A stretch of DNA of 42,555 nucleotides. Source: an uncultured Porphyromonadaceae bacterium. GTDB lineage: Bacteria; Bacteroidota; Bacteroidia; Bacteroidales; Muribaculaceae. Shown here piece by piece: positions 32,805 to 41,500 of this stretch. Each line of letters starts with the position of its first letter. The first letter of the stretch is position 1. The notes beneath the pieces are model-generated. The model searched no databases and had not been told where the DNA came from. It saw nothing but the letters and a program-made list of their open reading frames with translations. A program made the translations under genes and the position numbers. The stretch spans positions 1 to 42,555 of the forward strand of contig CABTZK010000018.1 of assembly GCA_902489275.1 (NCBI GenBank), written 5' to 3'.

Positions 32805-34019
32805 ATGAAGAAGATTATTCTCTTTGGTGCCATTCTTCTTGGCATCACCAGTGCGCAAGCACAAAGCAATGACCATGTGTATGGCACACAAGCCACCGAC
32901 AACTGGTCGTTCACGCTCAAGGGTGGAGCAGCCACTCCGTTCCAGCATTTTTCTGTGTTCAAGAATGCCCGCGGCATCTTTGGCGCCGAGCTTCGCAAGC
33001 AAGTGACCCCCGTGTTAGGCTTGGGCGTTGAAGGCGAGTGGACCATCAACACCTCAAGCTGGATCGACGCCCGCACTCCCTCCTGGGGCGTGCACAGCGC
33101 CACGATGATTGACCACCAAATGGTGGGTGCGTTCGCCACTTTCAACTTGTCGAACCTCTTTGGCGGCTACAAGGGCACGCCTCGCTGCATCGAGTTTGAG
33201 GGCATCGCTGGCGCAGGCTGGCTGCATGGCTACAAGCACGCGACCTCGGCCGACATGAACTCGTGGTACACCAAATATGGCATGAACATCAACTTCAACC
33301 TTTGCGAGAGCAAGGCTTGGACCATCTCCCTGAAGCCTGCCGTGCTTTGGGACATGAACGATGTGAACCAATACAGTGAGGTGGGCAAGCAGTACAGCGA
33401 TGTGATTGCCCACGGCTTGCAAGCCGGCGCCAGCAACCGCCAGCAGACGCGCTACAACGCCAACCGCGCCATGCTTGAGGTTGAGGTTGGCCTGACCTAT
33501 CACTTTGGCAACAGCAACGGCTTGCACTACATGACCCTTTGCCCCTACAAGTACACCCAAAGCGACATCGACGCCCTGAACAACCAAATCAACGAGTTGC
33601 GCAACCGCAAGCCCGAGGTGATTGAGAAAGTCGTCGAGAAACCTGTCGAGAAAATTGTTGAGAAGATTGTCGAAAAACCCGGACGCGACCTCGGCTCGCT
33701 GGAGAGCACAGTGTTCTTCAAGATTGGCAAGTGGGACATCACCCGCGACCAAATGCCAAACGTGGAGCGCGTGGCACACTACATGAAGCGCAATCCTAAA
33801 GCAACCGTCAACATCGAGGGCTTTGCCTCAAAGGACGGACCAAAGGAACTCAACCTGAAACTGGCCAGAAACCGCGCTAACGCTGTGAAGAACTGCCTGA
33901 TCAACAAGTACGGCATCAAGGCCAGCCGCATCAGCGCCGCTGGCAAGGGCATCACCGAGATGTTCAGCGAGCTTGAGTGGAACCGCGTGGCCATCAGCGT
34001 GATTAACAAGAACAACTAA
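32805..34019 (+). CDS. OmpA family outer-membrane protein
   Basis: A 404-residue protein. Signal peptide KKIILFGAILLGITSAQAQ, then an eight-stranded-type N-terminal barrel (about 30-245). A linker of EKxVEKPVEKIVEKIVEKP repeats (about 268-290) is followed by an OmpA peptidoglycan-binding domain (about 300-404). The domain contains VNIEGFASKDGPKELNLKLARNRANAVKN, with the Asp and Arg used to bind diaminopimelate (in parts). The protein tethers the outer membrane to peptidoglycan and is probably abundant, judging by its strong promoter and terminator. Confidence 0.92.
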   Translation: MKKIILFGAILLGITSAQAQSNDHVYGTQATDNWSFTLKGGAATPFQHFSVFKNARGIFGAELRKQVTPVLGLGVEGEWTINTSSWIDARTPSWGVHSATMIDHQMVGAFATFNLSNLFGGYKGTPRCIEFEGIAGAGWLHGYKHATSADMNSWYTKYGMNINFNLCESKAWTISLKPAVLWDMNDVNQYSEVGKQYSDVIAHGLQAGASNRQQTRYNANRAMLEVEVGLTYHFGNSNGLHYMTLCPYKYTQSDIDALNNQINELRNRKPEVIEKVVEKPVEKIVEKIVEKPGRDLGSLESTVFFKIGKWDITRDQMPNVERVAHYMKRNPKATVNIEGFASKDGPKELNLKLARNRANAVKNCLINKYGIKASRISAAGKGITEMFSELEWNRVAISVINKNN

Positions 34020-34051
34020 TCGCCCACTCCGCGATTACAATACCTTACTGA

Positions 34052-34080
34052 AACTCCCCGCAGGACGCTTGCGGGGAGTT
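34052..34080 (+). terminator. Intrinsic terminator after ompA
   Basis: Arms AACTCCCCGCA (34052-34062) and TGCGGGGAGTT (34070-34080) form an 11-pair perfect stem with a 7-base loop, followed by CACTTTTCT. Confidence 0.85.
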
Positions 34081-34137
34081 CACTTTTCTCTCCCTCGCGC
34101 CCGCCGTGTGCGGGGACATCAAAATGCCGAACGGCAC

Positions 34138-34168
34138 TTGCGTTGAAATCAATTTTTTGGTAAATTTG
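34138..34168 (+). promoter_or_regulatory. Predicted hflX promoter
   Basis: TTG (34138-34140), 20 bases, then TAAATTTG (34161-34168), 30 bases before the start codon. Confidence 0.75.
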
Positions 34169-34197
34169 CAGTTAACTTTCAAGACAAACAACACATT

Positions 34198-35427
34198 ATG
34201 GGATTACTTGACGACAAGAAACGCATCAACGACATAGATCCTGAGCGCGCCGTGCTCGTGGGTCTCATCACGCCCCAGCAAAATGAGGCCAAGGCCAACG
34301 AGTATCTCGACGAGCTCGCATTCCTGGCCGACACGGCTGGTGCCGAGCCGGTGAAAAAGTTCTTGCAGCGATGCGATGGACCCAACAGCACCTCATTTGT
34401 GGGCAAGGGCAAGCTGGAGGAAATTGCCCATTATGTTGAAGACAACGAGGTGAACCTGTTGATTTTCGACGATGACCTCAGCCCCAAGCAAATGGCTCAC
34501 ATCGAGAAAGAAACCCACGTGAAAGTGCTGGATCGCACGAGTCTCATCCTCGACATCTTTGCTCGCCGCGCCCAGACGGCCAACGCCAAGATGCAGGTGG
34601 AACTGGCACAATACCAGTACTTGCTGCCACGGCTCGCCGGCATGTGGACCCACTTGGAACGCCAGCGAGGCGGCATCGGCATGCGCGGCCCGGGCGAGGC
34701 GCAGATAGAGACCGACCGCCGCATCGTCAAGACCAAAATCGCCCTACTCAAGCAAAAGCTCGCCAACTGGGACAAGCAGAAAGTGATTCAGCGCAAGAAC
34801 CGCGGCAAGCTCACCCGTGTCGCCTTAGTGGGCTACACCAACGCAGGCAAGTCAACCCTGATGAACGTGCTGGCGAAAAGCGACGTTTTTGCCGAGAACA
34901 AGCTTTTTGCCACGCTCGACACGACCGTGCGCAAGGTGGTGATTCAAAATCTGCCCTTCTTGCTCACTGACACCGTGGGCTTCATCCGCAAGCTGCCCAC
35001 CCACCTGGTCGACTCGTTCAAAACCACCCTCGACGAGGTGCGCGACAGCGACATCCTCGTGCACGTGGTCGATATTTCTCATCCGCAATTCGAGGAGCAA
35101 ATCGAGATCGTCAACAAGACCTTGCAAGAAGTGTGCGCCGCTGGCAGCAAAGAGGTGATCATGGTATTTAACAAGGTCGACCAGTTCTCCCATGTGCCCA
35201 AGGACGAGGACGACCTCACTCCTCGCCAGCGTGAGAACATCCCCCTCGTTGAGCTCAAGGACACCTGGATGTCGCGGTTGGGCGACAATTGCGTGTTTAT
35301 CAGCGCCAAGCACAAGCAGAACATCGAGGAGCTGAAAAAACTGCTCTACGACAAGGCTAAAGCCATCCACTTGCAGCGCTTTCCCTACAACGATTTCCTG
35401 TATCAGACCTACGAGAATTTAGAGTAG
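34198..35427 (+). CDS. hflX: GTPase HflX
   Basis: A 409-residue ribosome-associated GTPase that splits or rescues stalled ribosomes. An HflX N-terminal domain with SFVGKGKLEEI and LIFDDDLSPKQ, a linker helix with GGIGMRGPGEAQIETDRR, and the G domain are all present. The G domain has G1 GYTNAGKST (about 216-224), G3 DTVGF and G4 NKVD. Length is normal. It has its own promoter and a terminator-like hairpin after it. Confidence 0.95.
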   Translation: MGLLDDKKRINDIDPERAVLVGLITPQQNEAKANEYLDELAFLADTAGAEPVKKFLQRCDGPNSTSFVGKGKLEEIAHYVEDNEVNLLIFDDDLSPKQMAHIEKETHVKVLDRTSLILDIFARRAQTANAKMQVELAQYQYLLPRLAGMWTHLERQRGGIGMRGPGEAQIETDRRIVKTKIALLKQKLANWDKQKVIQRKNRGKLTRVALVGYTNAGKSTLMNVLAKSDVFAENKLFATLDTTVRKVVIQNLPFLLTDTVGFIRKLPTHLVDSFKTTLDEVRDSDILVHVVDISHPQFEEQIEIVNKTLQEVCAAGSKEVIMVFNKVDQFSHVPKDEDDLTPRQRENIPLVELKDTWMSRLGDNCVFISAKHKQNIEELKKLLYDKAKAIHLQRFPYNDFLYQTYENLE

Positions 35428-35470
35428 CCCGCCCCGCCGGGCGCGCTCATCACCCTTGACTCAAAACCAA

Positions 35471-35504
35471 TAACCGCGGTTTCTTGTTGGAGAGACCGCG
35501 GTTA
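35471..35504. terminator. Bidirectional hairpin between hflX and the OmpH-like gene
   Basis: TAACCGCGGT (35471-35480) and ACCGCGGTTA (35495-35504) are perfect arms; pairing extends to about 14 pairs with one G-U pair around a TGTTGG loop. There is no strong T-run on either strand, but its place between convergent genes fits a shared terminator. Confidence 0.65.
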
Positions 35505-35535
35505 AACGTTATGGTGCAAACGGCTCGCTAAGCCG

Positions 35536-36141
35536 CTATTTCTTCTTGGCCACCTTGGTGTAACGGGCGTTGAGCCCTTTCACCACATCGGCCGTCACGT
35601 CACATTTCGGGTCGATGTAGAACGTGGCCGCCTTGTTCAGAATCACATCATATCCATTCTCCTTGGCATAAGCCTTGAGGAAGTTGTTCACCGAGTCGTT
35701 GAGCGCCTTGTTGTTTTCCTGCAACTGCTTGGCATTGCGGGCTTGCTCGGCCTCGATTTGCTGCTGCGCGTCGTTCAGTGCCTTCTGGTAGCGCGACTGG
35801 TCGGCCTGGGCTTGCTGCGGATTGGTGGCGTAGACGTTGTTCTTCTCCTTGTTGGCAAATTCATTTTGGAGCGACTGGATGTTTTGGCTCAGGTTTTTGC
35901 GCTTGGCGTCAAGCGCGTTCTGCATGCGGATGCTCGACTCGTTGTAATCCTTGGCCAAATTGTACTGCGACATGAGCGTGTCGGCATCGACATAGCGAAT
36001 GACCAATGCTTGCTCCTGGGCGGCCTTGGGCATTTTCGCCTCATTGCCAGAGCCCTGTTTCTGATTTTGCTCTCCACAGGCGGCTGCCATCACCATGAGA
36101 GAAGCCAGCGCGGCAAACTTGATTCTGCTTGAAAAGTTCAT
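35536..36141 (-). CDS. OmpH/Skp family lipoprotein
   Basis: A 201-residue protein. The N-terminus KFAALASLMVMAAACGEQ has a clear lipobox (AAAC) with Cys at 22. A strand with VIRYVDADTLMSQYNLAKDYNES follows, then a long coiled-coil arm (about 75-150, rich in Gln, Asn and Ala), then a return strand (GYDVILNKAATFYIDPKCDVTADVV). This is the Skp/OmpH chaperone plan, here membrane-anchored rather than soluble. It probably holds outer-membrane proteins in the periplasm. It follows a 56-residue membrane protein gene at 32 bases and is probably in the same operon. Confidence 0.85.
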   Translation of the reverse strand: MNFSSRIKFAALASLMVMAAACGEQNQKQGSGNEAKMPKAAQEQALVIRYVDADTLMSQYNLAKDYNESSIRMQNALDAKRKNLSQNIQSLQNEFANKEKNNVYATNPQQAQADQSRYQKALNDAQQQIEAEQARNAKQLQENNKALNDSVNNFLKAYAKENGYDVILNKAATFYIDPKCDVTADVVKGLNARYTKVAKKK

Positions 36142-36173
36142 TGCGATTTTTTAATTTGTATCTGTATAAGTTT

Positions 36174-36344
36174 TTAATTGTAAAATTCAGAATTTTTAGC
36201 ACAGGTAATCCCTCGCCTGCGCATTTCCTTGTTGTTGTGAATGTGCGTGTTGGGAAATTTGCCACCCTTGGTGAAAAAAATTTTCACCCCCAGTAAAACC
36301 ACGGCAATGCCTATCAATCCAATGGTTAATAATGCAATTCTCAT
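36174..36344 (-). CDS. Small membrane protein, 56 residues
   Basis: A short open frame begins RIALLTIGLIGIAVVLLGVK, a membrane helix at about residues 2-21. It continues with FFTKGGKFPNTHIHNNKEM and RRRGITCAKNSEF. The GGKFPNTHIHNNK segment and the late Cys look like those of a small conserved Bacteroidetes membrane protein that I have seen but cannot name. The helix with a short polar tail, a predicted -7 box upstream (TATATTTG on the minus strand, 36374-36367) and its place directly before the OmpH-like gene support a real gene. Confidence 0.65.
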   Translation of the reverse strand: MRIALLTIGLIGIAVVLLGVKIFFTKGGKFPNTHIHNNKEMRRRGITCAKNSEFYN

Positions 36345-36366
36345 CTGCTCATTCTAAATAGTAGTG

Positions 36367-36374
36367 CAAATATA
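36367..36374 (-). promoter_or_regulatory. Predicted -7 box of the 56-residue protein and OmpH-like operon
   Basis: TATATTTG on the minus strand fits TAnnTTTG. It lies 23 bases before the small start codon. No -33 element is clear. Confidence 0.45.
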
Positions 36375-36391
36375 AAAAACCTTTGTGAGAT

Positions 36392-36426
36392 TTTGCGTGT
36401 CATTTCAATTATTTTTTGTATCTTTA
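36392..36426 (+). promoter_or_regulatory. Possible pepD promoter
   Basis: TTTG (about 36392-36395), 23 bases, then TATCTTTA (36419-36426), one base from consensus. The spacer is longer than usual. The leader is about 65 bases. Confidence 0.45.
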
Positions 36427-36494
36427 CAACGGTTATCTTAACTATTTAACATTAATTTTGCTCAAGCAACTTTAACTAACAATCTAAAATTAAT

Positions 36495-37961
36495 ATGATG
36501 ACAGTAAAAGAACTGAAACCCACCAACGTGTGGTCAATCTTTGACGAGATTACTAAGGTGCCTCGTCCATCGGGAAAACTCGAGAAAATTCGTGAATGGC
36601 TGGTCAACTTCGCCAAGGCCCACAACCTGGAGTACAAAGTTGACGAAACGGGCAACGTAGCCATGTTCCGCCCCGCCGCGCCAGGCTTTGAAAACGCCAA
36701 GAAAGTGGTGCTCCAAGGCCACATGGACATGGTGGCCGAGAAGTTGCCCACCAGCAACCACAACTTCGACACCGACCCCATTGAGACCATCGTCGAGGGT
36801 GAGTGGGTGCGCGCCAACGGCACAACATTAGGCGCTGACGACGGCATGGGCCTTGCCCTGGCACTGGCCGCAATCACCGACCCCGACATCAAGTGCGGAG
36901 CCATGGAGGCATTGGCAACCGTCGACGAGGAAACGGGCTTGACAGGCGCTTCCAACATCAAGGCCGACATGCTCGTGGGCGACTACCTGCTCAACCTCGA
37001 CAGCGAGGACGACGGCATTATCACCATTGGCTGTGCAGGCGGCGTGGAGTCGCTGGTCTACTTCGACTACACTCCCGAACCAGCCCCTGCCGATCTCACC
37101 TACTTCCGCTTGAGCATTGGCAAGCTTCACGGCGGCCACTCGGGCAGCGACATCGACAAGGGCTACGCTACCGCCACCAAGCAAATCGCCCGCTTGCTCT
37201 ACCGCCTGCAGAAAGAAATGAGCCTGCGGCTGGCAAGCATCAACGCTGGCAACCTGCACAACGCGATCGCCCGCGATGGCGTGGCCGTCATTGGCATCAA
37301 CGATGCCGACAAGGAGAAACTGAGCGTGGCCGTCAACCAGTTTGCTGCCGATCTTGAGGGCGAGTACAAGGCCACCGAGCCACTGGTAGAGGTGCTTTGC
37401 GAGAGCGTCGCCACTCCCGCAACCGTTATCGACGCCGACACGGCTTGCCGTGTGATTGCCGCCTCGTTTGCAGCCCAACACGGAGTCTACAGCATGTGCC
37501 ATGACATTCCCGGGCTGGTTCAAACCTCGACCAACTTCGCCAGCGTGAAGACGCTTGAGGCCGAAAAGACCATCTACATCGAGCTCTTCAGCCGCTCCTC
37601 GATCGACAGCAGCAAGGACGAGTTGGCCGATCAAATCGAGGCACTGTTCACCTTGGCCGGCGCGCGCAAGGTCGTGGCCGAGGGCAGCTACCGCGGATGG
37701 GAGCCCAACAGCGAGAGCAAGTTGCTCAAAGACGCTGTTGCCATGTGGGCCAAGCTCTTTGGCGAGGAACCCAAGGTAGAGGCCATTCATGCCGGCCTGG
37801 AGTGCGGCTTGTTCCTCGACGCCGCTCCCCACATGGAGATGATTTCATTTGGCCCGACGCTGGAAAACGTGCACTCGCCACAAGAGCGTTGCCACATTCC
37901 TCCCGTGCAAAAGGCTTGGGACTTCATCGTCGCCTTGCTCGACAAGATTGCCCACGAGTAA
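36495..37961 (+). CDS. pepD: Cytosolic nonspecific dipeptidase (aminoacyl-histidine dipeptidase)
   Basis: A 488-residue M20 family metallopeptidase of the PepD type that splits dipeptides such as carnosine-like beta-alanyl-histidine. Metal ligands are seen in order: H76 in LQGHMDMV, D115 in TLGADDG, E145/E146 in VDEETGLTGA, D169 in LNLDSEDDG, and a late His in ENVHSPQER. The lid domain with GGHSGSDIDKG lies between. Two ATGs (36495 and 36498) are possible. It has its own promoter and terminator. No signal peptide, so it acts in the cytosol on imported peptides. Confidence 0.94.
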   Translation: MMTVKELKPTNVWSIFDEITKVPRPSGKLEKIREWLVNFAKAHNLEYKVDETGNVAMFRPAAPGFENAKKVVLQGHMDMVAEKLPTSNHNFDTDPIETIVEGEWVRANGTTLGADDGMGLALALAAITDPDIKCGAMEALATVDEETGLTGASNIKADMLVGDYLLNLDSEDDGIITIGCAGGVESLVYFDYTPEPAPADLTYFRLSIGKLHGGHSGSDIDKGYATATKQIARLLYRLQKEMSLRLASINAGNLHNAIARDGVAVIGINDADKEKLSVAVNQFAADLEGEYKATEPLVEVLCESVATPATVIDADTACRVIAASFAAQHGVYSMCHDIPGLVQTSTNFASVKTLEAEKTIYIELFSRSSIDSSKDELADQIEALFTLAGARKVVAEGSYRGWEPNSESKLLKDAVAMWAKLFGEEPKVEAIHAGLECGLFLDAAPHMEMISFGPTLENVHSPQERCHIPPVQKAWDFIVALLDKIAHE

Positions 37962-38007
37962 GCGCATGAGCGCCACTGCCGCTTGTGCGGCACGACCGAG
38001 ACCCTTT

Positions 38008-38040
38008 ACCGCGACTCCTCAACAGGGGTCGCGGTTGCTT
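38008..38040 (+). terminator. Intrinsic terminator after pepD
   Basis: Arms ACCGCGACTCC (38008-38018) and GGGGTCGCGGT (38025-38035) pair over 11 positions with one G-U pair; a TGCTTTTGG stretch follows. Confidence 0.8.
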
Positions 38041-38111
38041 TTGGTACGGTTTTTGCAAAAAGCCTCAAAAACGCCTGTTTTTGTCAAAAAACATAAAAAG
38101 GCGGATTTTAT

Positions 38112-38142
38112 TTTGCATTGCGGCCAACTTGCCGTAACTTTG
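38112..38142 (+). promoter_or_regulatory. Predicted rsfS-ftsH promoter
   Basis: TTTG (38112-38115), 19 bases, then TAACTTTG (38135-38142), 28 bases before the rsfS start. A near-perfect match. Confidence 0.8.
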
Positions 38143-38169
38143 CATACTATATACGTTTGAACGACATTT

Positions 38170-38529
38170 ATGACTGAAAACAAGACATTAGTACAAGCCA
38201 TCGTCGAGGGCATCCAAGAGAAAAAAGGGCACGAGATTGTTCACGTCGACATGAGCGACATTGAGGATGCCGTCACCCGCGATTTTGTGATCTGCACCGG
38301 CAACAGCAACATTCAAGTCGATGCCGTGGCCGATGGCGTGCGCGAATATGTGGAGAAGGAGTTGGGCGAGCGTCCTTTCAACTACGACGGCTACCGAAAC
38401 TCCCAGTGGATTGTGATTGACTATGGCACGGTCTACGTGCACGTGTTCCAGCCCGAGTACCGCACTCGCTACAACTTAGAGGAACTGTGGGCCGACGCTG
38501 TCGTCACCCGCATCCCCGACCTTGACTAA
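38170..38529 (+). CDS. rsfS: Ribosome silencing factor RsfS
   Basis: A 119-residue protein of the Iojap/YbeB family. It binds L14 on the 50S subunit and blocks subunit joining in starvation. Landmarks: VHVDMSDIEDAVTRDFVICTGNSNIQVDAVADGV (in parts), QWIVIDYGTVYVHVF, and EYRTRYNLEELWADA. Length is normal. It is 14 bases before ftsH, a common Bacteroidales order, so the two are probably co-transcribed from the promoter above. Confidence 0.94.
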   Translation: MTENKTLVQAIVEGIQEKKGHEIVHVDMSDIEDAVTRDFVICTGNSNIQVDAVADGVREYVEKELGERPFNYDGYRNSQWIVIDYGTVYVHVFQPEYRTRYNLEELWADAVVTRIPDLD

Positions 38530-38543
38530 CCACACTCACATCT

Positions 38544-41500
38544 ATGGCAAGCATTTTCAACAAAAATAACACCAAAAATAATCCCCGCGGCGGCGGAATC
38601 AAGTTTAACAGCATCTACTTGGTCTATGCCGCCATCGTGCTGGTGCTTGTGGGCATTGCCCTCACCTCCGACCGCGCCAGCTCAAAAGAGGTGGGGTGGA
38701 GCGACTTTGAGACTTACGTCCAGAAAAAAGGCGTGAGCAAGATTGTGGTCTACAGCCGCAAGAACGAGGCCGAGGCCACGCTGACCACCGACATGGCCAA
38801 GGAGGTGTTTGGCAGCAACTACCAGCCCAGGCAAGGCGCTAACGCCACCATCACCACCAACATCCCATCGCCCGATAAATTTGAGGAGAAAGTCGACAAG
38901 TGGCGCGCTAACGGCGCCTATAACGGCAAAATCGAATATGAGAACAGCAGCGACTTCATGTCGTCGTTCTGGGGTTTTCTTCCATTCCTGCTTATCATCG
39001 TGTTTTGGGTATGGATGATGCGCGGCATGGGAGGGCGTGCCGGCGGAGGCATCTTCAACGTGGGTCGCTCACGCGCCAAGCTGCACGTCAAGGACAAGGG
39101 CAACGACATCACCTTTGCCAATGTGGCTGGCATGCACAAGGAGAAAAAGGAAGTGAGCGAGATTGTCGAGTTTCTCAAAAATCCCAAGCAATACACCGAG
39201 CTGGGCGGCACCATCCCCAAAGGCATCCTGCTCGTGGGGCCTCCAGGAACGGGCAAGACCCTGCTGGCTAAGGCCGTGGCTGGCGAGGCGCAAGTGCCTT
39301 TCTTCTCGATGGCGGGCAGCGACTTCGTCGAGATGTTTGTGGGTGTGGGTGCCAGCCGCGTGCGCGATATGTTTCGCGAGGCCAAGGAAAAAGCGCCATG
39401 CATCATTTTTATTGACGAAATCGACGCCATCGGCCGCGCCCGTAGCCGCAAGAATGACTACACGAGCAACGACGAGCGCGAGAACACGCTCAACCAGCTG
39501 CTCACCGAGATGGACGGCTTTGGCAACAACAGCGGCGTGATTGTGCTGGCTGCCACCAACCGTGCCGATGTGCTCGACAAGGCGCTGCTGCGCGCCGGGC
39601 GCTTCGACCGCCAAATCTACATTGGCAACCCCAGCCTGCAAGACCGCATCGACATCTTTAAGGTACACCTCGACAAGGTGAAAATCGACGGCAGCGTGGA
39701 CCTTGACGCGCTGGGCCGCATGACCTCGGGGCTCTCGGGAGCCGACATCGCCAACATCTGCAACGAGGCCACCTTGCTTGCTGCCCGATCCAAGAAAAAG
39801 GCCGTGCAGCAGCCCGATTTCATTGAGGCCATCGACCGGGTGACCCGCATCCTCGACAAGCCTGAGCGCATGACCAAGACCGTCACCTTCGAGGACGTGG
39901 CAGGCATGGAGAAGCCCAAAAGCGCCGTGATGGAGGTCATCGAGTTCTTGAAAAATCCAGAGAAATTCACACGCTTGGGCGGCAAGATTCCGCGCGGCGT
40001 GCTGCTCGTGGGCCCATCGGGCTCAGGGAAGACCCTGCTGGCCAAAGCTGTGGCGGGCGAGGCACACGTGTCGTTTTTCTCGGTGTCCGCCGCCGAGTTC
40101 CAAGGGGAGTTCATGGGCTCGGGCGTGAGCCGCGTGCGAGAGTTGTTCCGCAATGCCAAGGAAAAGGCTCCTTGCATCGTGTTTATCGACGAGCTTGACG
40201 CCATTGGCGACCGGAGCAAGAGCGGCAACCACGAGCGTGAAATCACCCTCAACCAGCTGCTGGTAGAGATGGACGGCTATGGCACCAGCGATGGCGTGAT
40301 TGTCATGGGCGCGACCAATCGCCTCGACGCTGTTGACAAGGCGCTGCTGCGCCCAGGGCGTTTTGACCGCAAGTGCTACGTGGGCTTCCCAGGACTAAAA
40401 GACCGCATTGAAATATTCAAACTCTACATCAGCCGCATCAAGGCCAGCGAAGAGGTCAATCCCGACGCGCTGGCAGAGTACTCCTCGGGCTTCAGCGGCG
40501 CTGAAATCTCAAAGACCTGCAACGAGGCCGCTCTCAAGGCCTCAGCCGAGAGCAAGGAGTCGGTTTCCCAGCAAGACTTGCTCGACGCGATTGATGCCAC
40601 TCGCAAGGTCATTGAGAATAAGAAAACGGCGGTAGGCACAGTGAAGTTTGGCGATGTCGCTGGCATGGACGAGGCGAAACAAGAAGTGACCGAAATTGTG
40701 GACTTCCTCAAGAATCCGGCCAAGTACAACCGATTAGGCGGTAAAGTGCCCAGGGGCGCGCTGCTTGTGGGCCCTCCTGGTACGGGAAAGACCATGCTCG
40801 CGCGAGCCGTGGCCGGCGAGGCCAATGTGCCTTTCATCCAGCGCAGCGGCTCCGACTTTGTGGAAATCTATGTTGGCCAGGGCGCAAGCCGCGTGCGAGA
40901 GCTTTTCAGCGAGGCCAAGGAAAAAGCGCCGTGCGTGGTATTTATCGACGAAATCGACGCCATCGGCGGGGCGCGAAGCAACGTGGGCTTCAGCAGCGAG
41001 CATGACCAGACGCTCAACCAGCTGCTCACCGAGATGGACGGCTTTGAAGGCGACACGGGGGTGATTGTGCTGGCCGCTACCAACCGCGAGGACATTCTCG
41101 ACCCAGCCTTGCTGCGCCCTGGCCGATTCGACCGCAAAGTGCACGTGAACCTGCCCACCGTGCTTGACCGCGAGGCCATTTTCAACGTGCATCTGCGCAA
41201 GAAAGCGGTGGATCATGATGTCGACGTGAGTCAGCTTGCTCGCCAGACTTCAGGCATGAGCGGCGCCGAGATTGCCAACATCTGCAACGAGGCTGCCATT
41301 TTGGCCGCTCGCAACAACGAGGATGCCATCACGATGCGTGACTTTGGCGAGGCCATCGACAAAGTGACCATGGGCTTGGAAAACAAGTCGATGCTTCTTA
41401 CCCAGCAAGACAAGCGTGGAACCGCCATACACGAGGCGGGGCACGCCACCGTGAGCTGGCACGTGGAGTTCAGCGACCCGCTGGTGAAAATCAGCATCGT

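Noticed and set aside
33600..33690. Repeats in the OmpA linker as a mobile or CRISPR-like element
   Set aside because: They encode an in-frame EKxVEKP-type linker and are not spaced by unique sequences.
36828..37832. A 334-codon minus-strand frame opposite pepD
   Set aside because: Antisense shadow of a conserved peptidase, with atypical Val/Gly/His-rich composition.
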